DNA of 64,000 bases from HK1 sp965204915 (lineage in GTDB: Bacteria > Pseudomonadota > Gammaproteobacteria > HK1). The stretch covers positions 806,001 to 870,000 of the forward strand of contig OZ242023.1 in assembly GCA_965204915.1 (NCBI GenBank), given 5' to 3'. Each line of letters begins with the position of its first letter. Position 1 is the first letter of the stretch. The position numbers were made by a program, and so were the translations under genes. Below, in pieces: positions 50,153 to 57,680 of this stretch. Under the pieces are notes generated by a model. It saw nothing but the letters and a program-made list of their open reading frames with translations, had not been told where the DNA came from and searched no databases.

Positions 50153-51306
50153 TGAATCCGGCGACGAGCCAGTACGTTCATGAAACAGGGCGGCTGCGCT
50201 CCCGGATCATCCGTTCGTTGCAGAAACAGGGATTCCGGATTCGAGCGGGACTGATCGCCCCTCCCGACGGCAGGGACAAGAGCAAGCTCAGGGCGCTTCA
50301 TCAGGAAGCGGTCAAGCACAACGTGGAGCGAAGCCGATCAGGCCTCGAACGGCACGAAAGCCGGCTGCTGTCGTATGTCGCGGCCGGGAGGGACGTGGTT
50401 CCGGAAAGGATCCGGCCACGGCTCGCCCTGGTACAGCGAGGGTCCGAGGATGAGCTTCTGTTCCGGTACACGCGCCTGCACTGGAGCATCCCGGTGTCCG
50501 CGGGGTATGGCCGGCGTCTGAGGTTCGTGATCCACGACGAGTCGAACGGCAAGTTGATCGGTATTTTCGGGCTCGGCGATCCGGTCTTCGGGCTCAAGCC
50601 ACGTGATCGGTGGGTCGGATGGGACTACGAGGCCAGGAGGAAACGGCTTCAATGCGTCATGGACCTGTTCGTATTGGGCGCCGTGCCGCCCTATTCCCAT
50701 CTCCTCTGCGGAAAGCTCGTTGCCCTGTTGGCGACCAGCCGGGAGGTCCAGGAGGCATTTCGCCGCAAGTATGGCGGCCGGCAGGCGACCATCAGCCGCA
50801 GGCCCCTGGACGGTCGTCTGGCTCTGTTGACCACGACCTCCGCCCTCGGTCGCTCATCGTTGTACAACCGGCTCCGATACGGGGAACATCCCGTGTTCCG
50901 GAGCGTGGGCTTCACGCGCGGTTCCGGGGATTTCCACTTCAGCAACGGCTTCTATGGCGACCTGCGCAAGTTTGCCCTCGAGCACTGCGACGCGACCGCC
51001 AAGCACCCGTCGTGGGGTGAGGGTTTCCGCAACCGGCGGGAGTTGGTGCGAAAGACGTTGCCGCTTCTGGGATTGTCGAGCGAGCTGTCGTATCACGGGA
51101 TCGAGCGCGAGATTTTCGTGGCGCCGCTGGCCGCCGACACGCGGGAATTCCTCTGCGGCAACCACCAGAGACTGCGACCCCACGGCCGGACCGCGGGCGA
51201 GCTCTTCGAATGGTTCCAGGATCGGTGGCTCCTGCCTCGCGCGGCTCGCGACCAGCGCTACCGGGCCTTCGAGCCCGAGAGCTACCGGCTCTGGAGATCG
51301 CCGTGA
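50152..51306 (+). CDS. DUF4338 (DruA-type) protein
   Basis: A 384-residue protein whose central block is diagnostic for DUF4338: VIHDESNGKLIGIFGLGDPV, RDRWVGWDYEARRKRLQCVM, DLFVLGAVPPYSHLLCGKLV, AFRRKYGGRQATISRR and LLTTTSALGRSSLYNRL. DUF4338 is the domain of DruA in type I Druantia anti-phage systems; its biochemical role is not established. The other Druantia components (DruB-DruE) are absent here; instead nurA and herA follow. It starts on the overlapping tgATG at 50152 and ends in a GTGA overlap with nurA, so it is tightly coupled to its neighbours. It appears intact. Confidence 0.83.
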   Translation: MNPATSQYVHETGRLRSRIIRSLQKQGFRIRAGLIAPPDGRDKSKLRALHQEAVKHNVERSRSGLERHESRLLSYVAAGRDVVPERIRPRLALVQRGSEDELLFRYTRLHWSIPVSAGYGRRLRFVIHDESNGKLIGIFGLGDPVFGLKPRDRWVGWDYEARRKRLQCVMDLFVLGAVPPYSHLLCGKLVALLATSREVQEAFRRKYGGRQATISRRPLDGRLALLTTTSALGRSSLYNRLRYGEHPVFRSVGFTRGSGDFHFSNGFYGDLRKFALEHCDATAKHPSWGEGFRNRRELVRKTLPLLGLSSELSYHGIEREIFVAPLAADTREFLCGNHQRLRPHGRTAGELFEWFQDRWLLPRAARDQRYRAFEPESYRLWRSP

Positions 51307-52481
51307 CCCAGGCTCCCTTGTCCGCCGATTCGGCTCCATTCGCCGATCTCCCCGCGGCGCTCGTCGATGACGTCCTCGGCCAGACCTCTGCCGTCGCACG
51401 GGAGCTGCTGACCTCGTTCCAGCAGGTCCGGGAGGAGCGCGAAACACTTCGCGCGAAGCTCGCGGACTCCGGCCTCGTGATGGCCGAATCCTCCCTGGGC
51501 CATCCGCCTCCGCCGACGACGTGTGCGGCGGACGGTTCGTACGCGATCGAGCGGCTTCTGACGACGGATCTCGCCGCTGCCGCCGCGGTGGCGGTCGAAG
51601 GGCTCACACCGCCATCCGAGAAGCGGCACTGGGACCTGCCGCGTCACAAGAGCTTCGTTGTCGCCGAACCACACCTCCCGGACACCGCTACCGTTCTCCG
51701 GGCGGTGATGCTGGGGGAGGAGCTGCGTCTCATCACCGATGCCCCGCATGACCTGTTGATGCTGGACGGCACGTTGACGCTGCCGATCATCTACTTCAAC
51801 CAGGCACTCAACAAGGCTCCCGACACCGAACAGCTACGTTGCGCACGGGAGTTTCTCGACAACTGCCCGACCTATCTCGAAGCCTGTCTCACCATCCTGC
51901 GATCCGAGCGTTCGGACAAGCACTTCGTGGCGCTTCCGAAGTACTCGACCCGGCGGGAGATCGGCAGGGAGCTGGGCTGGCCCGAGAGCTACGACGACCG
52001 CGGGATGCTGACGATGCTCCTGAACCCCGGTGAGCTGACGAAGCCCCGTCCGCTGGAACACCCGCGGGACGGCGAAGGGAACGTCACCTGGCACCTGAAC
52101 ACGCAACGGCTTCCTGCTGCGGTGAAGCGGCAAGCGGCCGAGCTTGCGGATGAGGTCGTCTCGGCCCTCCGCCCTCTACGGGTGTTCTACTACAAGCCCC
52201 AGGACTGGCTGCCTGCGCTGCGGGTCGAAGTGTCCGCCAGCGTGGCGTCGAACACCCATCGTCTGGCGACGGTGGTTCAGGGCATCAAGCACCAGACGGC
52301 GACCCCTTCCATGCTGGAGCCTTACCCGATCTACCTCGCCGACCGCACCGTGAAGGCGCTGGCTCGCGCGATCCCCGCCTTCCGGCAAGTGACGACACAG
52401 CAGATCTCGGAGCGGTACGAGGGCGACATCGGCGAGGTATTCTTCGCGATGCACGGCTACCGTAGCGAGGCCGGGAGATAG
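51303..52481 (+). CDS. nurA: NurA-domain nuclease
   Basis: A 392-residue protein with CAADGSYAIERLLTTDLAAA near residue 75, the NurA start motif with its metal-binding Asp, followed by LLMLDGTLTLPIIYFNQALN (second Asp) and a C-terminal HRLATVVQGIKHQTATPSML, then EPYPIYLADRTVKALARAIP, both NurA-like. NurA is a 5'-3' exonuclease/endonuclease that works with the HerA translocase. GTG start at 51303 overlaps the DUF4338 stop; herA begins 2 nt after its stop. NurA-HerA pairs are best known for DNA end processing in archaea, and bacterial versions occur in defence contexts. Confidence 0.78.
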   Translation: MTQAPLSADSAPFADLPAALVDDVLGQTSAVARELLTSFQQVREERETLRAKLADSGLVMAESSLGHPPPPTTCAADGSYAIERLLTTDLAAAAAVAVEGLTPPSEKRHWDLPRHKSFVVAEPHLPDTATVLRAVMLGEELRLITDAPHDLLMLDGTLTLPIIYFNQALNKAPDTEQLRCAREFLDNCPTYLEACLTILRSERSDKHFVALPKYSTRREIGRELGWPESYDDRGMLTMLLNPGELTKPRPLEHPRDGEGNVTWHLNTQRLPAAVKRQAAELADEVVSALRPLRVFYYKPQDWLPALRVEVSASVASNTHRLATVVQGIKHQTATPSMLEPYPIYLADRTVKALARAIPAFRQVTTQQISERYEGDIGEVFFAMHGYRSEAGR

Positions 52482-52483
52482 CG

Positions 52484-54244
52484 GTGGCGAACGATGCGAC
52501 GACACTGAAGAAGATCGTCGACCAGACCGAGCGGCTGGGCGTCGTGGGCTCTCCGTCCTCCACCGCCCAGCTCGCCCTCGACATCCTCGGCACCGCGGTG
52601 ACCCGCAAGCTGGTCGGCGAGCTTGCCCTCTTCAGTTACCTGCAAGATGCGAGCGCCCATTACGCGCTCGGCCAGATCACGGAGATCCAGCTTCGGAACA
52701 TCTGGCACGAGGACCCCACCATGCGCAGCCTCATCCGCCAGCGCGGGAGGGTGGATGCGGTCAGCGAACGGCAGGACACCCATCTTGGCCAGATGACCAT
52801 CAGCGCCGTCTTCCGGGAAGGCGGCCCGGCCGGGTACGAGCCGAGCATCCTCGGTACCGTCCCGTCCACGGGAACGCCCATCCACCTCGTGACCGATCCG
52901 GTACTCGACGAGTTGCTCCGCCCCTACCGGGAGCAGATCTTTTATCTGGGCCACGTGTACGGCTCCAACCCGAAGCTCCCGCTCTGGTTCAAGCACTTCG
53001 ACAAGGGGCCGGACGGCGCCGGTGAAGCGTACCACCTTGGCATCTTCGGCAAGACGGGATCGGGCAAATCGGTTCTCGCGAAGATGATCCTGCTCGCCTA
53101 TTCCCGCTACCCCAGGATGGCGCTTCTCGTCATCGATCCGCAGGGGGAGTTCTCGCGTGACATGCGGAGGGGGGTATCGAGCGAAGAGTTCGCATTGCCT
53201 CTTGGGATCATCGCCCGCAAATTGGGCAAACAACCCATCGTACTTACTGTACGGAACTTGGTACTCGATCGCTGGGAGCTGTTCGAACAGATCCTCTTTG
53301 AATCCCAATTCTTCGAGCGCCTTACGATTCCGAGAGGAGAGAATCGGGAGCTGGCATGTGGAATCCTGTCGGATCGTCTGAAAAAGTCCAAGGTGAAACT
53401 CAAGAGCCTTCACGATCGCAAGTCATTCGATAAGGCTTGGAGTCTTCTTCAGGACGAAAAAGTCCAGAGGGTTTTCTATCGGACCGAGGCATCCCGGGCA
53501 CGATTCAACGACGCCGTACACGATGCCGATCCGGATGAATTCTACGAGCAATACTGGGCTCCGGTGGCCGAGCTGTTCCGGGAAGATCGCGAAGGCGCCA
53601 AGAGTATCGATCGCGCGCTTGGCTGGCTTCTCGGAATGGACAAGCCGAACCGTCCGATCCTCGTGATCGATCTGTCGAAAGACCAGACTCATGGACTCTT
53701 CTGGAATGACAAGATCCAGTCTCTGGTCATCAAACGACTGCTCGACGGATTGTCCTGGACTGCGGAGGAATTCTACAAGGAAGACCAGAGCCTCAACGCC
53801 TTGGTCGTGATCGACGAAGCTCATCGTCTCGCGCCTCGCGAGCTCCCGCGGGAGGATGATACGGGCCGTAGTGTACGCTCGGTTCTGATCGACGCCGCGC
53901 GAACGACCCGGAAATACGGTTTGGGTTGGCTCTTCATCAGCCAGACCCTGTCGAGCTTGCATTCCGAGATCCTTCAACAGCTTCGCATCTTCTTCTTCGG
54001 CTTCGGCCTCGGCCTCGGACAGGAGTTCCAGTCGCTCCGACAACTCGTGGGGTCATCCGGCACGGCGCTCGATCTGTATCAGTTGTTCCGTGATCCGCAC
54101 TCGGCATTCGATACCATGAGCCGGCAGTATTCGTTCATGACCATAGGCCCGGTGAGCCCGTTGTCGTTCTCCGGAAGCCCACTTTTCCTGAACGCATTCA
54201 ATACGGTAGAGGCTTTCATGGAGGCAAACGGCTTTGAAGCGTAA
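52484..54244 (+). CDS. herA: HerA-type DNA translocase/helicase
   Basis: A 586-residue FtsK/HerA-superfamily ATPase with Walker A IFGKTGSGKSVLAKMILLAY (about 189-196), Walker B LVVIDEAHRLAPREL (about 440) and a sensor-like GLGWLFISQTLSSLHSEIL. The N-terminal part with VTDPVLDELLRPYREQIFYL resembles the HAS-barrel region. HerA forms hexamers that pump DNA and load or stimulate NurA. The GTG at 52484 is 2 nt after nurA. By eye the DNA from about 53180 onward is clearly less GC-rich than the first third of the gene and than nurA. A promoter is not visible inside the operon. Confidence 0.88.
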   Translation: MANDATTLKKIVDQTERLGVVGSPSSTAQLALDILGTAVTRKLVGELALFSYLQDASAHYALGQITEIQLRNIWHEDPTMRSLIRQRGRVDAVSERQDTHLGQMTISAVFREGGPAGYEPSILGTVPSTGTPIHLVTDPVLDELLRPYREQIFYLGHVYGSNPKLPLWFKHFDKGPDGAGEAYHLGIFGKTGSGKSVLAKMILLAYSRYPRMALLVIDPQGEFSRDMRRGVSSEEFALPLGIIARKLGKQPIVLTVRNLVLDRWELFEQILFESQFFERLTIPRGENRELACGILSDRLKKSKVKLKSLHDRKSFDKAWSLLQDEKVQRVFYRTEASRARFNDAVHDADPDEFYEQYWAPVAELFREDREGAKSIDRALGWLLGMDKPNRPILVIDLSKDQTHGLFWNDKIQSLVIKRLLDGLSWTAEEFYKEDQSLNALVVIDEAHRLAPRELPREDDTGRSVRSVLIDAARTTRKYGLGWLFISQTLSSLHSEILQQLRIFFFGFGLGLGQEFQSLRQLVGSSGTALDLYQLFRDPHSAFDTMSRQYSFMTIGPVSPLSFSGSPLFLNAFNTVEAFMEANGFEA

Positions 54245-54296
54245 ATGCGATTGTGTGGCGATGGCGCGCAACGCCGACACAGCTCCTGGAGATGAC

Positions 54297-54551
54297 ATGG
54301 GTAACATACGCAAGGCCATCACCCTGACCGATCAGCAGGATCGGTGGACCAAGGCACAGGCCACGGCTGGCAATTTCGACGACGGCGGGTACATCCGTGA
54401 ACCGATCTGTCGCGATCAGGAGCAGTACGCCAAATTCCAGGTCCTCAAGGCCGCGATTCAGGAGGGTCTGGACAGCGGGGTGAGCGACAAGGCCATACCG
54501 GTAATCATGGAGGAAGTCGAAGCTCGGCTTCGAGATGATGGCCGCCTATAG
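54297..54551 (+). CDS. parD: ParD-family antitoxin
   Basis: An 84-residue ribbon-helix-helix antitoxin: RKAITLTDQQDRWTKAQATA, then GNFDDGGYIREPICRDQEQY, and the C-terminal KAAIQEGLDSGVSDKAIPVI, all typical of ParD. It normally represses its own operon and neutralises ParE. The ATG at 54297 is preceded by CTGGAGATGAC. The downstream parE begins inside its stop region but is truncated to 15 residues, so this antitoxin is orphaned. Confidence 0.9.
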   Translation: MGNIRKAITLTDQQDRWTKAQATAGNFDDGGYIREPICRDQEQYAKFQVLKAAIQEGLDSGVSDKAIPVIMEEVEARLRDDGRL

Positions 54552-54585
54552 GTTGTCGAAGAAAGCAGCAGCCGATCTCTTCTGA
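54538..54585 (+). pseudogene. parE: parE toxin remnant
   Basis: The frame MAAYRLSKKAAADLF, ending in TGA, is the beginning of a ParE toxin overlapping the parD stop, as in normal parDE operons. The toxin ends after 15 codons and the sequence runs into the convergent relE remnant. Confidence 0.75.
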
Positions 54586-54590
54586 CGCTG

Positions 54591-54852
54591 TTACCGGTAC
54601 ACTTCACGACGGTTTCCAATTTTCACCACCAGGATACGCATGACATTGTCCTGGATGTCGCAAATCACCCGGCGATTCCCCGTCCGATAACGCCACACTC
54701 GGCCTGACGGGCCGGTCAACGCTCGCCCCACGCTCCGCGGGTTGTCCAGCGGGGCAACGCGCTCGTCCATGTAATCGACGCCGAGCCGTCTTCCGGTCAA
54801 GCTTTCGGAGTTGGGTCCTGGCCGTATCGGTGTATTCAATCGTCCAGGCCAA
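54591..54852 (-). pseudogene. relE: RelE-family toxin, frameshifted
   Basis: The start (54852) reads MAWTIEYTDTARTQLRKLDR, KTARR, then shifts frame near 54775 and continues as DYMDERVAPLDNPRSVGRAL, VWRYRTGNRRVICDIQD and ILVVKIGNRREVYR, the standard RelE ending. One indel therefore breaks an otherwise complete 85-residue mRNA interferase. Its start overlaps the end of the upstream antitoxin gene, the normal arrangement. Confidence 0.85.
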
Positions 54853-55063
54853 GGGCTGCTTTCACGTCGGCGGCGGAGTGGGTTCTTTCCTGGCCTGTGC
54901 GGAGGCGTTCCAGTACGTCTGCTGCGAGGTAGTAGTCTTCCAGATCCTCAAGGCCGCGCTCGACGAGCTCGCGCAGGTAGAAAGCCTTGGTGCGCCCGGT
55001 TTGTGAGGCCAGAAAGTCAAGCCGCCGATCAGCCTCGGGAGCAAGACGAATCGAAGTCGTCAT
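54836..55063 (-). CDS. RelB/CopG-type antitoxin
   Basis: A 75-residue ribbon-helix-helix protein, MTTSIRLAPEADRRLDFLAS followed by QTGRTKAFYLRELVERGLED and LEDYYLAADVLERLRTG, typical of antitoxins that precede relE. The last codons overlap the relE start by about 17 nt. The partner toxin is frameshifted, so this antitoxin also lacks an active partner. Promoter and operator probably lie in 55064-55110, but I could not define them. Confidence 0.88.
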   Translation of the reverse strand: MTTSIRLAPEADRRLDFLASQTGRTKAFYLRELVERGLEDLEDYYLAADVLERLRTGQERTHSAADVKAALGLDD

Positions 55064-55117
55064 GTCGCCGCCTCCTTGCCCAATGGACGGAGGTATCCAC
55101 CCTATCACAGGGCGGGC

Positions 55118-55447
55118 ATGGAGCGACGGAGCGTGACCCACATCCTCGGGCTCCGGGCCTTCGACTCGCCGTTGCTCACCGAACAGATCATCGGGCGGGG
55201 GCTGCGGCAGGGGAAGATCGTGCTCGTGCAGTATCGCGGCGCGGCCGACCCGGACACGGGTGGTTCGTACACCGTCAAGCGCTACTCGTCGGAGAAGGTG
55301 GCCGCGGAAGGCGGCGACTGGCGCCACGCGCGAATCGTGCTGTCCCCGACGAACCCGGGGTACGAGCCGATCGTCTTCTCCCCGGAGGAGAGCGGGCATG
55401 TGGAGGTCATTGCGGAGATGGTGACGGTGCTGCGGGGAGGGCTATAG
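55118..55447 (+). pseudogene. Chimera: helicase motif VI fragment joined to S24 peptidase tail
   Basis: The 109-residue frame begins RSVTHILGLRAFDSPLLTEQ, then IIGRGLRQG, which is the C-terminal helicase motif VI region of DEAD/DEAH restriction-type helicases. Without a break it continues as KIVLVQYRGAADPDTGGSYT followed by VKRYSSEKVAAEGGDW and FSPEESGHVEVIAEM, the C-terminal half of the S24/LexA-like protein found intact further along at 63441-63950. The join falls in GCGGCAGGGGA, where the 294-bp direct repeat starts. It lacks the S24 Ser-containing motif, so no peptidase activity is expected. Confidence 0.75.
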
Positions 55448-55497
55448 CGCCCTGGCTGTCGCCTTCCCGGCGCTGGCGAAGGCCATCGGGCCATCGG
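55204..55497 (+). repeat. 294-bp direct repeat, copy A
   Basis: Matches 63707-64000 (offset 8503) with about a dozen mismatches, roughly 96 percent identity, no indels. It covers the S24 tail, its stop and about 50 bp downstream. Copy B continues to the window edge, so the true repeat may be longer. Confidence 0.95.
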
Positions 55498-55563
55498 GTG
55501 CGGGGACCGGATCTACCGACACCGGATCCCCTTTGTGAGCATGTACATCTTGAGAATGGGACA

Positions 55564-55600
55564 TCCTGGGAGCGCGGGCGTCCCGCCCGCGCTCCCAGGA
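55564..55600 (+). repeat. TCCTGGGAGCGC hairpin repeat, copy 3
   Basis: TCCTGGGAGCGCGGGCG, TCC, then CGCCCGCGCTCCCAGGA: a near-perfect 17-bp stem with a tiny loop, intergenic between the chimera and hipA. A GGTTCCGGCTCCGCCGG variant element follows at 55638-55662. Confidence 0.8.
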
Positions 55601-55718
55601 AAGGCACGGATCCCTCATTTTCGCCACTACCCACCCTTTGGTTCCGGCTCCGCCGGATTGGGTATCCTCGCAAAGAATGGCAACAGTTTTCGGAGCGATG
55701 ATGGTGGGAGTGCCGCGA

Positions 55719-56993
55719 TCAGTGATTGGCCCCATCTGCCCCATAAAACAACCCGTCGTATAGAAACGCACCCCGGACAAGCCCGCAGTCCTTCTCGCTG
55801 ACGCCGGCCCGGCGCATCGTCGAATGCCATGACGCGCGGACCGTCCCGGCGATACGGTCGAAGACGGCCTCGGCTTCATCGCGTTCCAGCAGAAAACGGC
55901 CGGCGGCGCCAAGCAGGTTCGCCTTGTTGGCCCATCGGCCCGCGGGACCGCAGATCATGGCCAGATCGCGCCGTTCGACCGCGATTGCCGGGATCGGCGT
56001 CAGGTCGTAGGCCGGGCTGAGCCGCCAGTCGCGACCTCTCGCCAACAATGCGTGGTTGCGCGGATGATCGTCGAGGTTCGAGACCGCCGCGTTGAAGCAC
56101 ATCCGCCCGAACAGCTCCCGCAGGTCCTCCCGGGGAGCGGCGCTTGCGCGCCGGAGCTCGTCGGCAAGCGTGAGGTACGACCAGCGCCCGCGCTCCGTCG
56201 GGTCGTCGTCGGCTTGCAGGAGGGTGAGGGCGCTGACCATGCGGTGGCGATGGTAGCCCTCGCCGATCCATTCGCGGTCGAAGCGGCGAACCAGCAGTAC
56301 GTCCCGGTCGCCGATGCGCTCGACCCGGCTTTCGGCGGCGTTCAGGCCGCATTCCCGCGCAAGTTCCAGTAGCGCATGCTCCACCCGGGGATGATTCCAG
56401 CGATCGTCGCGCTGTCCGAACTTGGCGAGCCACAGCACGTGATTGTCCTGAACCACGGCCTTGGGGCGGGCGCCGCCCATCGACGTACCTTCGAGAAGCT
56501 CCTGTGCCCGGAGCGCGGCAGGGTCGCCGGATTCGGGCTCACCCGCGAGCACCACATCGGCGGCGGCCTGGAGCCGCGCGAGGTCGAGGGTCGCGTTGAA
56601 GCGCCGCCGGGGAGCGGGCGGCTCGACGTCCGGGCCGAAGCCGAGTGCGCCCGCCCGGTCGTCCGGCCCTTCCATCAGGTAGTCGAATTCGTCCAGGCGA
56701 GCGCGTCCGGAGTGCCGTTCGATGAGCAGGCGTCCCCAATAGTCCGGCATGGAGTCGCGGATGGCCCCGAAGAATCCGCTCATGCGGCCCGTTTCGTACC
56801 CGCGGTCCGCGAGCCGCAGCTCGACGGGGTCGAACTCCACCGCGTCGGGACGATCGAGGTAGCCGCGGCCGTAGACGAACTCGCCGCGCGAGGAGCCGTC
56901 GCGCGTCCGGGAGACGCGGAAGCGGCCGGCGGTCACGAACTCCGTTCCTCCCGGCAGGACGACGAAGACGTAGCATTCCCGTTCAGAAGTCAT
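55719..56993 (-). CDS. hipA: HipA-type serine/threonine kinase toxin
   Basis: A 424-residue HipA-family kinase. Visible are GGARPKAVVQDNHVLWLAKF (ATP-binding loop region with Lys), VLLVRRFDRE, the catalytic NAAVSNLDDHPRNHALL and YDLTPIPA (metal-binding Asp). HipA toxins phosphorylate aminoacyl-tRNA synthetases and induce dormancy. The ATG at 56993 overlaps the hipB stop by 11 nt, the usual hipBA layout. It looks complete, unlike the two neighbouring toxin genes. Confidence 0.9.
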   Translation of the reverse strand: MTSERECYVFVVLPGGTEFVTAGRFRVSRTRDGSSRGEFVYGRGYLDRPDAVEFDPVELRLADRGYETGRMSGFFGAIRDSMPDYWGRLLIERHSGRARLDEFDYLMEGPDDRAGALGFGPDVEPPAPRRRFNATLDLARLQAAADVVLAGEPESGDPAALRAQELLEGTSMGGARPKAVVQDNHVLWLAKFGQRDDRWNHPRVEHALLELARECGLNAAESRVERIGDRDVLLVRRFDREWIGEGYHRHRMVSALTLLQADDDPTERGRWSYLTLADELRRASAAPREDLRELFGRMCFNAAVSNLDDHPRNHALLARGRDWRLSPAYDLTPIPAIAVERRDLAMICGPAGRWANKANLLGAAGRFLLERDEAEAVFDRIAGTVRASWHSTMRRAGVSEKDCGLVRGAFLYDGLFYGADGANH

Positions 56994-57324
56994 TGTCGAG
57001 ACGCCGGCGGGGCGAGGCTCGGCGCGGGCTCCTGGCGCTCTCCAGCACCTTGCCTTCTTCGTCACGGTCCGGGTCCGCGAGGTCCTCCGCCTGCTCCAGG
57101 AGGCCGAGCGCCCACAGCGCGCCGAAGTACGCGGCGACGGAGACGCCGGGCTTGCCCTTCTCGAGGTCGGCGACCGTGAAGCGGGAGGCGCCGAGCCGGT
57201 CGGCCACGTCCTGGATCCGCAGCCTCCGGCGCAAGCGGGCGGTGCGGAGGTTGCGGCCGAGCCTCGCCAGTGCGTCCTCGACCGCGGCCGGGGGGGATTT
57301 CGTAATTCTGCTCCGCTTTCCCAT
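56983..57324 (-). CDS. hipB: HipB-type antitoxin (XRE helix-turn-helix)
   Basis: A 113-residue protein with an XRE helix-turn-helix: NLRTARLRRRLRIQDVADRL, then GASRFTVADLEKGKPGVSVA, and AYFGALWALGLLEQAEDLAD. It neutralises HipA and represses the operon. Start at the ATG 57324 (an alternative ATG at 57333 is possible). The C-terminal RASPRRRLDNDF tail overlaps the hipA start. Confidence 0.88.
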   Translation of the reverse strand: MGKRSRITKSPPAAVEDALARLGRNLRTARLRRRLRIQDVADRLGASRFTVADLEKGKPGVSVAAYFGALWALGLLEQAEDLADPDRDEEGKVLESARSPRRASPRRRLDNDF

Positions 57325-57353
57325 GATGGTCATGATACACATTCGAGGAATTC

Positions 57354-57373
57354 AAGTTGTCTGAATTCAACTT
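57354..57373. promoter_or_regulatory. Inverted repeat upstream of hipB, candidate operator
   Basis: AAGTTG and CAACTT are separated by 8 nt, within two GAATTCAA half-copies, about 30 bp upstream of hipB in a locally AT-rich stretch. This is the expected position for a HipB autoregulatory operator. Confidence 0.6.
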
Positions 57374-57680
57374 TTGAAGCTTGCGCTCGACCCGCCACGC
57401 CGGGGCCGGACATCGCCGGGAGAATGTCGGCCGTCCGGGTCGTCTTCCCGGGGCCGCGTCCGCGTCAACGGGATTCGCGCCGACAGGCTCCGGGCGCGCA
57501 ACGGCCGGCGCCGGGTGGGCTCCATGCGGTGCAATACGCCCGCCCGCCGACGCTTCCTGTCGCCGGTCAGGCCGGTCGCGAAAGATGGGTTCGGCGGCCC
57601 GCTCCTTGGGATTCCGGCGGCGGCGGGCGCATAATCGGGACACCGGCATCGGCATCGGCGAGGGCGCGGGGAAGCAATCG

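Noticed and set aside
50152..54244. Calling the DUF4338 operon a standard Druantia system
   Set aside because: DruB-DruE are not present; only the DUF4338 component is shared.
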